DNA of 60,000 nt, from assembly GCF_032854445.1 (NCBI RefSeq), contig NC_088295.1:11893385-11953384 (forward strand), in the 5' to 3' direction. The notes under the pieces were generated by a model. It worked only from the letters and a program-made list of their open reading frames with translations. It searched no databases and was not told the DNA's origin. The stretch is from Liolophura sinensis (Eukaryota > Mollusca > Polyplacophora > Chitonida > Chitonidae). Made by a program: the position numbers and the translations under genes. Below are positions 37,201-46,259 of this stretch, one piece after another (within the stretch, counting starts at the first letter, position 1; each line of letters begins with the position of its first letter).

Positions 37201-40193
37201 CGAATACATTTTGTCTTCGTACGTGGATCTTTATTTTATTTTAAATGCATATACTATATAAATGCTGAAGCAAATGTGATGTGTTGTGAAATGGTCTTCA
37301 GAAGTAACACAATGTGTGGTTTTCTTTGTCAATAGATCCTGATTGTCAGACTTTCTCCAGTTCACATAATCAGCAGTCATACAGGTAAGTCCTGACAAGT
37401 CTTGATCACATGTTTTTTTATACCTTTTTACTGAAATCATGAAAAACAAGAATTATATAACAAAACATGCGTAAATAGCTTGATTAATCTCATACATCCA
37501 AGAACTTCATATTTCAGGGGAAGTAATAATAACAATGGTAAAGAAGATGGAGGCTCTGGTCCTGATGATGTGAAGAGAGGCCCAACTCCCAGGGGCTCTG
37601 CAAGAGAGGGTGCCTGGCCAGACAGAGCCGCACCCCATCATGAGCACTACCCTCCACCACATGACAGACGTCCAACAGAGCAGAGATCCCCACCCAGAAT
37701 AAACCGCCCAGGGAGTGATTTGCGTGGTTCAGGGGAGAGAATCCCATCTCCTCAGGATCGCCCTTATACCACTCACAGGCCCCCACTTTTGGAAAGACCA
37801 CCCACCAGAGACCTTCTGCCCCCTTCAGTCCCCCCAGGGCGTAATCCATTACACCCGTACAACCTCTCTGTACCTGGCCTTGCAGGTCCTCCACCATTGC
37901 CTGGACTCCAAAGAGGACCCCATCCAGGGTTCAGATCTCATGGCCCACCCCCTGGTCCCCCACCTGGACCCCCACCACCAGGTAAGCGTTAAGTTTCATA
38001 TCAGCTGTTGTTTAATAAAACTTTCTCATCACTACAGGATTGATAACACAGTGTTCAATTCCTTTGTCATGGAAAAGGACATTCATTTGTGTTGAGGGGA
38101 AATGAACCTGTAGAATGCAACATAGTAAAATCAGTGTTCATCATTTCACAAACAGTATTTTATCATGTTATAAACTGTATACATTCTCCTAGTTCACATG
38201 TTTCATTTGTTGTAGGTGTACTCCGCCCACCACCCCCAGGCATGTTTGGTCCTCCTCCCGGTCTCCCCTTCCCAGGCGTTCCTCCACCACCATTCCCTGT
38301 CCCAGGACCTGTACCAGCATCACAACCCCTCACGGAAGAAGAGTTTTACAGGGAAAAACGCAGGCTAATGATAGAGCAACAGAGACCTACGTAAGTTTCT
38401 CACAAATTCACCTTTTTGTTTTTTTGTTTTTTTTGATTGGTGTTTTACGCCGTACTCAAGAATATTTCACTTATATGACGGCGGCCAGCATTATGGTGGG
38501 CGGAAACCGGGCACAGCCCGGGGGAAACCCACAACCATCCGCAGGTTGCTGCCAGACCTTCCCACATATGGCCGGAGAGGAAGCCAGCATGAGCTAGACT
38601 TGAACTCACAGCGACCGCATTGGTGAGAGACTCCTGGGTCATTATGCTGCGCTAGTGCGCTAACCAACTGAGCCACGGAGGCCCCGAAATTCACCTTTAG
38701 CCTTTGTCACAACAGAATCAAGCCATTTGATTATAAATCCTCAAGACAGGCAATCAGAATAACAAATATGTACAGTAATACAGCAAGGCAATTTGTATTA
38801 AGGTATGAAGGGTTATAGATCTGTATACGCAGTACATTTTTACCAGTCCTGTTTTTCAATCATCCTGTCATCTTGCATATGTGTAAACTTTGAAAATCTT
38901 TTGTTTTTCAGTGTGCCTCCAGTGCCCACTGAGCCTAAGAGAGATATCATGGATGACTTTGCTAAAGAGTTGCTCCAATACCGTTCAGACCAGAAGAAAA
39001 GAGTCAAAACTTCAAAGTAAGACCATTTGAATTGTAACATATTTTCATTGTTGAAACATTTGCTGCATCTCTGTAATTCATGTCCATTTTTTAAAGAGTT
39101 GACAGTAAGGTAATAGTCACCATTGACTTTTTTTGATAGTGTTTGGGATTTTTGTTCTAGCAAGCCATACATGTATGAAAATAAAGAAGGGATAAAATCT
39201 GTATTTTATTTTTATTTTTAGGTCAAGGTCTCGCTCTAAGTCCAGATCTCGTTCACGAACACCAGTCAGAAGAACCCGATCAAGGACTAGATCAAGAAGT
39301 CGCTCTCGCACACCTTTGAGAAGGCCAAGGTCTTTTTCAAGGTCATTCTCTCGTTCACGCTCAAGGTCACGGGGTAGATCATGGTCAAGGCCAAGGTCAT
39401 TCACACCAAGGCGCTCAAGATCACGCTCGCGGAAAAGATCTCGATCCAGGTCATGGGTGAAAAAGAGGTCTCGAACAAGATCAAGAACACGGTCAAGAAG
39501 CCGTGGTTTTTACAAAGCTAGGTCAAGGTCACATAGCAGGTCAAGGTCAAGGGGTCCCAGATCGTTTTCAAGATCTCGGTCTCGCTCCTTTACTCCACGT
39601 TCTAGGTCAAGAAGTCCGTGGAGAAGAGGACCATCCAAGCCTTATCGTAAAAGATCTAAAACCCCACCCAGAAGGGGCCGCTCTAGGAGTGCTGCCCGTA
39701 ATCCTTATTCCAGAAGATGGAGCCCTGGACGACGTTCACCAAGTCCTCTTCCCCCACGTTTTCCAGTGGATTATAGGCCTCCTTCATTTGATGACTACTT
39801 CAGGTGAGTATTGCTTTTATAGTACTTCCTTCTCAGACTAGGGACCCATTTCAAAAAAAATTAAAAGGCTACGCTTAGAAAGCTAACTCAGTAAGGCGAC
39901 TAAAAATTTTGTCTGACTTGTTTCACAAGGAAACTATTTGGCTATCGGCTAAAGCTTTTTGTCTTAAAAGTTGATTTTATAAGTATTGTGGGACCCATTT
40001 TTAAAGTTTATGTATTGATGTAAACTAGGAATAAATTACCTACTTACAGCACACAAAAGTGTTTTTAAAGCTCACAAACCAGCTTTTTGTTAACAAACTG
40101 TGTCAAAAACCAAACTGAAGGAGAAATTGTCACCTTTTTCTGTTATTTATACATAGTAGTTTAATATATATAGATAGATATATATATATATAG

Positions 40194-40234
<41 letters not shown>

Positions 40235-43200
40235 AGCAATTTTTAGCATTGATTCAGCTAGTCAGACTGATGTAGAACGGCCACATAGCCGGCTGTGGTA
40301 AACCTGCTGAGCTTTAGACAGTTTTACTTTTGTGAAACTGCCTTGTCAATTTTTTTCATAGCCTACTTGAGGTAGTCGGCTAAATGACACTTAGCCTACT
40401 AATAGACCTTAGACGGGTATAGAAGTTTTGTGAAACGGGGCCCAAGACTATTCAGTAATTCCTTTGCCTCATTTGTTTTGTCTGAGTTGTTTTGTCTCGG
40501 TTATTTTCAAAATTAATTGGGGTGTTGTTTTAAATTAAAGTGATTAATGATTTGAATTTGTTTTTCAGGTCTTTTCATGATCCAAGAGCTTATGAAGAAT
40601 ACTACAGAGATTACATTTCTAGATATGGTGTACCACCATTCCCAGTGGCTCCATCAGAGACCACGTCTTTCTACCCTCCTCCTCGAGGGCAACCTCAAGC
40701 TCACACATCCCAGTCCCCTCTTCCACCTGGCGGGCCACAGAGTCCTCTACGTGTGAAAAAACCTATTGAAAAGCCAGCAAGAGTTGAACGAGAGAAAAAG
40801 CCATTTGAGGAGAAAAAGTTTGAAAAAGAAAGGATTAAGAAGGAAAGCTATAGAGAGAAAACCAAGAGGGACAGTAATAAGGACCTAAGGGAAGTACAAG
40901 GCATCAGGAAAGATAATCCAGAAAGAAAAGGAAAGGAAAAAAGTCATGCAGACAAAGGTAGGGCAAAAGAGAGAGACCGAGATAAATCTGAGAAAGCCCC
41001 TGCTGATTCAACAACATTTAGCCAAGGGGATCAAGAAAGAGGACGGAACAACCCAAGATCAGAGACTAGTAGAGAGAAAAGGAATGTTGTAGATGCAAGA
41101 AGTAAACTACAGGGTTCAGGAAGGAAAGGCAGTTCTGCCCAACCAAGAGTAGAGAAATCTGTTAATAAGGTGCGTAGAAATGAAGAGAAAAGGCGAGACA
41201 GTGACAAAGATTCTGATGGCGCAGGTAAGAAATCAAGGATAAAAGTGCCACAAGTGGACACTGTGGTTCCTCAAAAGACTGAAAAGGAAAACAAAAAGCC
41301 AAGTAAACCCAGCAAAGAGAAGCCCACTTCCAGACATCTAACACAGAGCGAGTGCGATTCCAGCCAGAAAGACAATACCCCGGTGGAAACCCAGGGAGAG
41401 ACCATACCCGTGATTGTATCTAAGGCGGGGGCTGGTGGAAACAGAAGACCCTTAAAAAGAGAGAAAGAAGAGAGTGAAGAGGAAAGTGATGCTTCAAAGA
41501 GCTCCAAGAAACAGAGGACTGACTCATCTTCTCAGGAATTGTCCTTGTCCCAACCTTCATCACAGACATCCTCTCAGCCATCCTCTCAAGACATTCCAAA
41601 TGAGAGTTTGAAGGAGGTTAAAAGCTTACCAAATCTTCCTGTTTCAGACAAGGTTGGTATACCTGTCTTGAGTCCAGAAAGAAAAAAGAAGTCTCCTGAG
41701 AAAGTTAGTCCACTTGTTCTCAGTAAAGTACTTAGGAAGGGTGTGAAACCGGAGTCTTTGTCTAGTGTGGCAGCTGTTCAACAATCAGCCTCAGAATCCC
41801 ATCTGAAGATGCTACCACGGGCATTGCAGAAATCAAAGCGAGAACCTGAGCTAATGCTCAATGTACCTGAGCCATCAAAATGGGAGAGAGATGACTATGG
41901 GCAAACTGAAAGTGACGAGGCCAGTGTTAGAGTGCGGAAAAGTGAAAAGAAGACTTTACCAAGGTGAGATATTACAATCATGCACAGAAATCAGATTTGT
42001 ATTAATGTATATTTCTAAATTGTCTCCAGTGTAATCTAAAATTTGGTGTTTAGTTTAGTTAGGTTGATATCCTCTGTCAAAATTGTATAGGGAATTTTTT
42101 TATCCCTATCAAAATTTTATGTTTTTATATTCTTATATTTAAGAAAATGTTGAAAAATTACTTCAGGACAGATAGAAGAAATTGCCAGAAAAGTTCCGAT
42201 AACAAATGAAGAATTAAATGTGTTGGTTCACAGGACTTTTAGTTTTCCTTCAAATTTACGCGTAATAGGCTATCATTTGTTTTAATCAATTTTATTTGAT
42301 AACAAATAATTGAACTTTCTATATGCTGTTGTGTTCTTGCTATCCAGATCTGTCATTGAGAGTGCAGAGAAAGCCCTCGCACAGAAACCACGTAGACCAG
42401 CATCTAGGGTTGCTTCAGTAACAACATCTGGGAAGACAAAGTCTGGTCAACGAAAAGTGTTCCTGGATGATGAGAGCCGGTCAGACAGTTCCGATCAGGA
42501 AGACCGGAGAGTCGTGGAGAAACAGAACTCTATGCAGGTGACCATTTCCTCAAAATCCGAGGACGAAGAGACAGCGAGAAAGGAGGAAAGAAGAAATGAA
42601 AGTGCCAGAAAAGAGAAACGAAAGGATGTGAAAAAGGATGGTCGAAGTAAGCGAGAGCACGACGATGTTTCCAGAGAAGAGGAGAGGAAAGAGGATAGAG
42701 GGAAGGAACCACACAGAAAACATGAAAGAAAGGAAAGTAAAAAGAGTGAGAAGACAGATAGACTTGACAAACCTGATGAAGGGCTAAGGAAGGCTAGATC
42801 TGAATCGGCAATCATTAAATCAGATCATAAAAAATCAGATAGAGAAGCAAGTAAATCAAAGAAGAAGCATAGTGATGTTACGGATGTACGCGAAAGAGAA
42901 AGTCGGGATAGCCACAGCGAGAAGCCGAAAGTGAATCACAAGGACGACACAGACCGGAGACCATCCAGGGAACAGCGACCGGCAGGGGACAGACAGGACA
43001 TAGAACAGCCTGATAGTAGTGGGAAGACAGAGCAACTAAAACACAAGGACAAATCGCTTCCAGATGCAGAAGGAAAGACGAGCTCTAGATTGGTGGATAG
43101 GAAAGAGTCTGTTCTGGACGAGTCTAAATTTGAACCAGATTATATGTACGAGTCCAGCGAGGAGGAAGTGGCGGCAGAGTCGGACGCTGAGAGTGAGAAG

Positions 43201-43488
43201 CCCATGGAGACGGACACACACAAGGATGATGAAGACGACGAGGATCATGATGAGGACGCGTCCACAGCCAGCGGAGGCAGTCGCAGTCGTAGTGTGACTC
43301 CATCCTCGTCGGGAAGTCAGAGTCCAAAGAAGAATCGGGAGTCCCGGAGCTCTGATCCGGGAAAGAAACACAAACATTCCAAGCACAAGAAACATAAACA
43401 CAAACACAAGCACAAACACAAAAAGAAGAAACATAAAAAGAACAAAGAGAAAGAATCAAAGGTGAAATCAACAGTTTCAAAACATTAA
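15301..43488 (+). CDS. RBBP6: RBBP6: E3 ubiquitin ligase / pre-mRNA 3'-end processing factor, complete, 18 coding exons
   Basis: Exons: 15301-15469, 19174-19270, 19665-19698, 28526-28573, 32621-32709, 33550-33661, 34396-34541, 35343-35521, 35924-36146, 36487-36574, 36955-37030, 37336-37384, 37518-37981, 38216-38390, 38912-39016, 39222-39803, 40569-41963, 42348-43488. They sum to 5172 nt: 1723 residues plus stop, close to about 1790 in vertebrates. All junctions are GT-AG and in frame. Domain order: ubiquitin-like DWNN (1-78), CCHC zinc knuckle (C163, C166, H171, C176), C4C4 RING (C268 to C308), proline-rich region (about 437-650), SR region (about 685-840), then a charged Lys/Glu/Ser-rich tail ending in a Lys/His run. 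In other animals RBBP6 is nuclear, joins the cleavage/polyadenylation complex, binds Rb and p53, and promotes ubiquitination. The ATG has A at -3 and encodes the family start MSC-HYKF. Confidence 0.97.
15853..16093 (+). mobile_element. SINE-B body, with 13-bp target-site duplication
   Basis: Flanked by perfect copies of CACTAGCGAAGTG at 15840-15852 and 16094-16106. Shares GAAGGGGATAGTGCAACGAC, TATCAGTATAATGGCTCGGG, TTGCCTTCGGTAAGTCG and TACGACGTTAAACCCCAAGC, plus an ACTC-repeat tail, with the copy at 33875. The tRNA-like head present in that copy is absent here, so this is a 5'-truncated insertion. Confidence 0.9.
16920..17971 (-). pseudogene. LINE reverse-transcriptase 3' fragment, decayed
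   Basis: Minus-strand translation gives LNSWFCANRPSLNVNKTEFM near 17800 (the family stretch after the catalytic motif), then KQFKFLGFML in another frame, then an open 140-codon piece (17563-17141) with HLQSLQIFQKRAMRIV, typical of the C-terminus of Jockey/CR1-group non-LTR elements. Frameshifts and stops separate the pieces. The 5' part, including the catalytic motifs, is missing. Confidence 0.8.
19174..19270 (+). CDS. RBBP6: RBBP6 exon 2: end of DWNN domain
   Basis: EYVKDDELIPKNASVVVSRI then PIPGAPKPGKGG. An earlier GT (gtaaag after 19257) would give a stop in exon 3; the donor TG|gtatgt at 19270 keeps the frame. Confidence 0.93.
19271..19664 (+). other. RBBP6 intron 2
   Basis: 394 bp, T-rich, with a strong pyrimidine tract before the acceptor at 19664. 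Nothing else seen. Confidence 0.7.
19665..19698 (+). CDS. RBBP6: RBBP6 exon 3, 34-nt micro-exon
   Basis: Completes a split Trp codon, then DPGRAGSPMKG. Acceptor ttgcag, donor GGA|gtatgt, phase 0. Skipping it would shift the frame. Confidence 0.85.
19699..19746 (+). other. Read-through extension of exon 3: candidate DWNN-only short isoform
   Basis: If intron 3 is not spliced, the frame continues VCNANIFRLILLSFL to TGA at 19744-19746, giving a 115-residue protein containing only DWNN. An AATAAA lies at 20474-20479. Human RBBP6 has a similar 118-residue DWNN-only isoform. Use of this end is inference. Confidence 0.4.
22813..22976. repeat. Long imperfect hairpin, MITE-like
   Basis: Left arm TTTATTATCTGTGCAAAACA C, GTAATACCGTGTATTTGTTT TCAT, ACAAAGAATC. 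Right arm reads its reverse complement: GATTCTTTGG, ATGAAAATAAATACATGGTA TTA, GTGTTTTGCATGGATAATAA ATA. Arms are about 65-70 bp around a loop of about 25 bp. Confidence 0.85.
28237..28279. repeat. (TA)n microsatellite
   Basis: Uninterrupted TA dinucleotides, about 21 copies, in RBBP6 intron 3 roughly 250 bp before exon 4. Confidence 0.97.
28526..28573 (+). CDS. RBBP6: RBBP6 exon 4
   Basis: Sixteen codons, YEPMRDIGRHDIGLNK, phase 0 on both sides. Acceptor ctacag, donor gtataa. A frame-neutral cassette by length; the linker it encodes is poorly conserved. Confidence 0.8.
28995..29135. repeat. Degenerate satellite, about 50-bp units, with displaced copies downstream
   Basis: Three adjacent units share ATGGAATGACCTAGAACCAC and a GTGCACACTT-like end. 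Further units occur at about 29978-30045 (AATGGAATGACCTAGAACTG) and 30175-30250 (TTAATGGAGTGGCCTAAAAC), apparently separated from the first block by a second minisatellite and a SINE. Confidence 0.7.
29544..29835. repeat. Minisatellite, about 30-35-bp units
   Basis: About nine units of the form TTTTATAAACATCTGGGGTA GGGGAAGG, with length and base variation between units. Confidence 0.9.
30046..30163 (+). mobile_element. SINE-A 3' half
   Basis: CGTTGGTTTCATCCAAGCTC, then GGTATAAGTGAAATATTCTT and a TTAATAAATA tail, in the SINE-A order. Inserted between units of the degenerate satellite. Confidence 0.78.
31066..31180 (+). mobile_element. SINE-A 3' half, diverged
   Basis: AAAGGTCTGTGG, GTTTGCTCCACCCATAA, GTAAGTGAAAGATTCTTGAG and a CAAATAAATAAATAC tail match SINE-A in order. 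Confidence 0.7.
31198..31359. repeat. 81-bp direct tandem duplication
   Basis: Two copies spaced 81 bp apart share AACAAGTATGAGGCTGATTA TCACATCTGGCA, with about 10% difference. Confidence 0.9.
32621..32709 (+). CDS. RBBP6: RBBP6 exon 5
   Basis: MVDLTNVNASEEEKIKAMMV then QSTKEYDTS. NASEEEKIKAMM is a family signature between DWNN and the zinc knuckle. Acceptor tttcag, donor AA|gtatgt. Confidence 0.95.
32710..33549 (+). other. RBBP6 intron 5
   Basis: 840 bp without recognisable repeats or exons; TTTCTT-rich just before the acceptor region. Confidence 0.65.
33550..33661 (+). CDS. RBBP6: RBBP6 exon 6: CCHC zinc knuckle
   Basis: NYVRSRYQTGPPPPGYRCHR then CQKPGHFIQNCPNKALAK. The zinc ligands fit CX2CX4HX4C (C163, C166, H171, C176). 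Acceptor atgcag, donor AAG|gtacgg. Confidence 0.97.
33875..34218 (+). mobile_element. SINE-B, longest copy, with tRNA-like head
   Basis: Head: AGAGTGTCCGCTTCGGGACA GTAAATCAAGGCTCAATCC resembles a tRNA-derived promoter with a B-box-like GGCTCAATCC. Body and tail match the copy at 15853 (AAGGGGATAGTGAAACGACT, CAGTATAATGGCTCAGGCGG, CGTCATATGACTGAAAATTG, CACTCACTCACTC). Located in RBBP6 intron 6 (33662-34395). No target-site duplication was found. Confidence 0.8.
34396..34541 (+). CDS. RBBP6: RBBP6 exon 7
   Basis: ETPNMVPDMKMMKRPTGIPQ, then SFLTYVDNPATQGALLLPTG and QYAVPTID. TGIP-SF and the GKYAIPTID-like end match the linker between zinc knuckle and RING. Donor GT|gtaagt. Confidence 0.96.
34542..35342 (+). 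other. RBBP6 intron 7
   Basis: 801 bp. Partial internal repetition near 34840-34900 (GGATTAAGATTTGTACTCCT CAGCATCATG and GGATCAAGTTTTGTACTGCT CAGCATCAT). Otherwise nothing seen. Confidence 0.6.
35343..35521 (+). CDS. RBBP6: RBBP6 exon 8: RING domain, first part
   Basis: HAYKEGKKERPPFAPEE, then IPQELLCLLCQDLIKDAVLI and PCCGNSYCDD. Contributes C268, C271, C283, C284 and C289 of the C4C4 RING. Acceptor gacag, donor T|gtaaga. Confidence 0.97.
35924..36146 (+). CDS. RBBP6: RBBP6 exon 9: RING domain, second part
   Basis: CIRNRLLESEDHECPTCGEM, then SPDRLIANKFLRTAVTKFLN and DTGYTK. Gives C292, C305 and C308, then the conserved ALIANKFLR-like helix. All eight RING cysteines of the family are present. 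Confidence 0.97.
36487..36574 (+). CDS. RBBP6: RBBP6 exon 10
   Basis: EPAASVPRPPTPVKDEIPGK then PVQSQEVEPK; low-complexity Pro-rich linker. Acceptor aacag, donor AAG|gtaatt. Confidence 0.88.
36955..37030 (+). CDS. RBBP6: RBBP6 exon 11
   Basis: GFAVPVIGNSKIQSRPPLSR then YTGRP. Placed by splice sites (attcag, G|gtaagt) and frame continuity. Confidence 0.87.
37031..37335 (+). other. RBBP6 intron 11
   Basis: 305 bp, AT-rich, nothing recognised. Confidence 0.6.
37336..37384 (+). CDS. RBBP6: RBBP6 exon 12, 49 nt
   Basis: DPDCQTFSSSHNQQSY plus a split Arg codon. Acceptor aatag, donor AG|gtaagt; needed to join exons 11 and 13 in frame. Confidence 0.82.
37518..37981 (+). CDS. RBBP6: RBBP6 exon 13: proline-rich region
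   Basis: Residues 437-592. Starts RGSNNNNGKEDGGSGPDD and ends in runs such as GPPPGPPPGPPPP. Acceptor tttcag, donor G|gtaagc. Confidence 0.93.
38216..38390 (+). CDS. RBBP6: RBBP6 exon 14: proline-rich region and conserved helix
   Basis: VLRPPPPGMFGPPPGLPFPG, then LTEEEFYREKRRLMIEQQRP. The EEEFYREKRRL helix is a recognisable family segment. Donor AC|gtaagt. Confidence 0.94.
38416..38685 (-). mobile_element. Full-length SINE-A (tRNA-derived head, V-SINE-like body) with 12-bp target-site duplication
   Basis: On the minus strand: GGGGCCTCCGTGGCTCAGTT (A box TGGCTCAGTTGG), a B-box-like GAGTTCAAGTCTAG, then the body (GGAAGGTCTGGCAGCAACCT, CATAATGCTGGCCGCCGTC, TATAAGTGAAATATTCTTGA) and CACCAATCAAAAAAAA tail. 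Perfect AAATTCACCTTT flanks lie at 38404-38415 and 38687-38698. It sits inside RBBP6 intron 14 (38391-38911), starting about 15 bases after the exon 14 donor. It resembles the molluscan RUDI-type V-SINEs in layout; family not verified. Confidence 0.92.
38912..39016 (+). CDS. RBBP6: RBBP6 exon 15
   Basis: VPPVPTEPKRDIMDDFAKEL then LQYRSDQKKRVKTS. The DDFAKELL motif leads into the SR region. Donor AA|gtaaga. Confidence 0.94.
39222..39803 (+). CDS. RBBP6: RBBP6 exon 16: SR (Arg/Ser-rich) domain
   Basis: Residues 685-879, dense RS and SR dipeptides, ending FPVDYRPPSFDDYF. SR regions localise RBBP6 to splicing speckles in vertebrates. Acceptor tttag, donor AG|gtgagt. Confidence 0.96.
39841..40444. 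mobile_element. MITE-like element with terminal inverted repeats and AGACTA target-site duplication
   Basis: Left end GGGACCCATTTCAAAAAA; right end, reversed, GGGCCCCGTTTCACAAAAC. Internal blocks also pair (GGCTACGCTTAG with CTAAGTGTCATTTAGCC-type sequence). AGACTA occurs at 39835-39840 and 40445-40450. Contains a TA microsatellite. No coding capacity. In RBBP6 intron 16 (39804-40568). Confidence 0.75.
40163..40231. repeat. (TA)n microsatellite, interrupted
   Basis: TA dinucleotides broken by a few GATA-type units, inside the MITE-like element of RBBP6 intron 16. Confidence 0.95.
40569..41963 (+). CDS. RBBP6: RBBP6 exon 17: charged region
   Basis: Residues 879-1344. Begins RSFHDPRAYEEYYRDYISRY, then Lys/Glu/Arg-rich sequence and a Ser/Gln-rich run near 41530-41595. 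Predicted largely disordered. Donor AG|gtgaga. Confidence 0.96.
41964..42347 (+). other. RBBP6 intron 17
   Basis: 384 bp, AT-rich; nothing recognised besides the splice signals. Confidence 0.65.
42348..43488 (+). CDS. RBBP6: RBBP6 exon 18: C-terminal charged tail and stop
   Basis: Residues 1344-1723, from RSVIESAEKALAQKPRR to the TAA at 43486-43488. Contains an acidic stretch (ESDAESEKPMETD, KDDEDDEDHDED), a Ser-rich stretch and a final Lys/His run (KHKHKHKHKHKKKKHKK) that can act as a nuclear localisation signal. Confidence 0.96.
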
Positions 43489-44156
43489 GTGCTTTATTTT
43501 ATTTTCATTGCCAAACCGAAAAAAGAAAAAAAAACAACCTGATTAACGGAGACGGCTGCGTAACGATTTTTCACGCTGAGTAGTTCTTTCCTTGAGTTAT
43601 GGAACTGTTAAATGGAGACAAATCATGTGTGGACAAGATTTTCACAGCCGTGCCTTAGCGTTATGTTTTAAGGCTGTTGGCTTTTTAGCTAGAAGATTCG
43701 AGCAAAAAGCAGTGTTTTACCGTGAAGAAATTTGTGTTAAGTTGTACATAATCGTGAAGGATTTTTATTTTCAATTGAAAGCAGAACGGCTTTACAAACT
43801 GACATTGATGTACCATACAGTTACAGAAATGAATTGGGTTTGATAATTGAAATATTTTTGTGCTTTTCCTTTGAGGGTCTAGTTTTTTGTTGTTTTTTTT
43901 TTCTCGTTGCTAAGTCCCTTGTTTCATTTTCAGATTTTCATACTGACTGAGACTATGACGTGAAATGTGGTTTTGGCAAGAATGTGCACTTCAGAATATT
44001 TGATGTCCTGTCAGATGGATGTGTATATGTATGCCCTGATAATTGGAAATAAATGGAAAACAGTATTAATTAAAATTCATGTGGACTTGTGTGGTTTTTG
44101 TATTGCAGTGGTGATAAAGGATGTTTGTACGCGGGTGCCTAGCACGCCTTAATAAA
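43489..44156 (+). other. RBBP6 3' UTR with candidate poly(A) signals
   Basis: AATAAA at 44048-44053 is followed within 40 nt by a GT-rich stretch (GTGGACTTGTGTGGTTTTTG), the better candidate. A second AATAAA lies at 44151-44156. No exon is seen downstream. Confidence 0.55.
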
Positions 44157-45099
44157 CAGAAGTCGCAATTTGTAGGATCATTCAGTCGTTATTTCGTCGT
44201 TCGTTGACTTGAACCACTTGACTATAGGATTTCAAAGCTGACAATTTTAGTACTTCCAAAGCTTAAGTGGCGATTAGCAGGAGGTGCCATAAAGTATTGC
44301 GTGAGTCACTGGTATGGCGGAGTGTTCCAACAAGGCAGCTGGACAACAACACGGGGATGCCCTAGCGAAATTGTTCAGTGCCGATGTGGTTGCTGGCTTT
44401 CATGTGTATATGATATATGATATGAATGACGCTTGAAAAACGTAGTCCATCGCTATGACACCTTGTGTGATAGTAATATGTCAGGCATGGATTGAGTTAA
44501 AGTAAAGTTGATGATTTGAAAAAAATCAAGCAAGTTTATTCTCAACTTAAAAGAAAACAAAAACGAATTATTACTGGGCTTGATTATGTTGCCGGCGAGC
44601 ACTCGATTCTGGCACGAAATTGACAGTATAAAAGGTTTACGAAGGCTATACCTCATTACAAAGATTTTAATTTGATGGAACTTAATTGGAAACTAGCTTT
44701 ACAAATGTTACCGATTGACGCTGTGAGTGTCTGTAAGCCTGCGTGTGGAAAGATCTTCCATTTTAGATATGAACTTCAATCAAATTGTCCTGACTTCGTT
44801 AAAATCTTGAAACCATGTTTCACATTTTGACTAATGACAAAGCTATCTTTATGGAATCAATTCCACAAATGAGGTATAGGTGTAGGTAGCAATATCGACT
44901 ACAGGGTACAGCTGGTCAACATTGCCATGCGCGATAACGCTGGAGAATTGCCGATGTGGCGTTACTGCATAATCATTCATTCAGTATGTAAGAGGCATCA
45001 TCAAGAGCTTAGTCCCGAAATACTTTGGAAGGGAAAAGTTCAGAGTTGTGGGCGAGGATTATATCGTACATATATATACATTCGCCATGGGAAATGTAT

Positions 45100-45300
45100 G
45101 GGTCATGACCGTTGCTGTGAGTTCAGTTCAAGCTCATGCGTTGTTTCTCTCCGTTGGCACATGGGATTAAGGGCTGCTAGGAACCTGCAGATGATTGTAG
45201 GTTTCCTCTTGGCCCAGCTCGCCGTATCTTCCCACCATAAGGCTGCTCGCCGTTATATAAGTGGAATATTTTTAAATAGGGTGTAAAACACAAATCGTAT
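45100..45300 (+). mobile_element. SINE-A, diverged, nearly full length
   Basis: GTTGCTGTGAGTTCAGTTCA AGCTCATGCG (B-box region), GGAACCTGCAGATGATTGTA GGTTTCC, ACCATAAGGCTGCTCGCCGT and TATAAGTGGAATATTTTTAA follow the SINE-A order. No clear target-site duplication. Confidence 0.75.
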
Positions 45301-46259
45301 AAAACGTAAAAACGACGGCTCGAGATCATGCCCGGGCCGGGTCATATCTTTATAGTGTTAAAATCGTCATTTTTTCCTGGCTCTCTTCCGGGTTTCCCAC
45401 TTCTGGTGAAGTTTTGGTGACAGCAAGGGGTCGACAACACTTGTGTGACCGTTTGTGCAGTCTGGAGTTCGTTGAACCACTTTCTAATTTCACAAATAGG
45501 CATGTATGTGCACTCCGGTTGCCTGTGATAACTGACGTATACGACCTGCGTGGGTTTAAAACAACCATCAATCAATGTTCAGCTACCCCGGGGATATACA
45601 CGTACACACGGCCCGATGTCTGTGAACTGTGAGTGTTGTAATGGTTCGGATTCTTCTTATTAGTCTTCCAAGCGAGTGTTGTTATCGCTTGGATTATTAT
45701 TTTTTTTTCTTCTCTTGACAACTGTTTTTTCTTTTTTTCCCTTTTACGAGAAAATTGCGAGTCACAGCTGTTAACTTTCTACACATGTTCGTTATCAAAT
45801 CCCTTGGGCTACCTGCTGGAGCATAAAACTGTACCCACTTGTAACCCACTTTTCGGCCATATTGGAGAAGTTCATAAATCTAAACAAAAAAAAAATCTTC
45901 TCTAGAACCGCTGATCCGATTGTATTGAAAATTGATGTGCATGTACAAGACTACTGAGGGTACCAAGATTGAAAAATCGGTCGAGAAATGTGGAAGCTCG
46001 CCATTGGTCGTTTCAGTCACGTGATGACCTGTGGATGAATTTTGAAAAAAAACAAAATAGTAACTAGATTTAGTTTAATCTTCTGAAGACAACCGTGGTT
46101 GTAGCTTTTCCTAGGATGTATAATTTATCTTTAAATTGCAATTATAGCTCATTTTAGTGTCATTCTTCAAAAGACACGTGACCGGACTCCGTAATAGCTA
46201 TGAAGCTGAAAATTGGTCAGTAGACGAGTCAACTACAAATCTTCACAGCTACAGCTACT

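Noticed and set aside
37514-37897. Minus-strand open frame opposite RBBP6 exon 13
   Set aside because: Shadow of the proline-rich plus-strand coding sequence.
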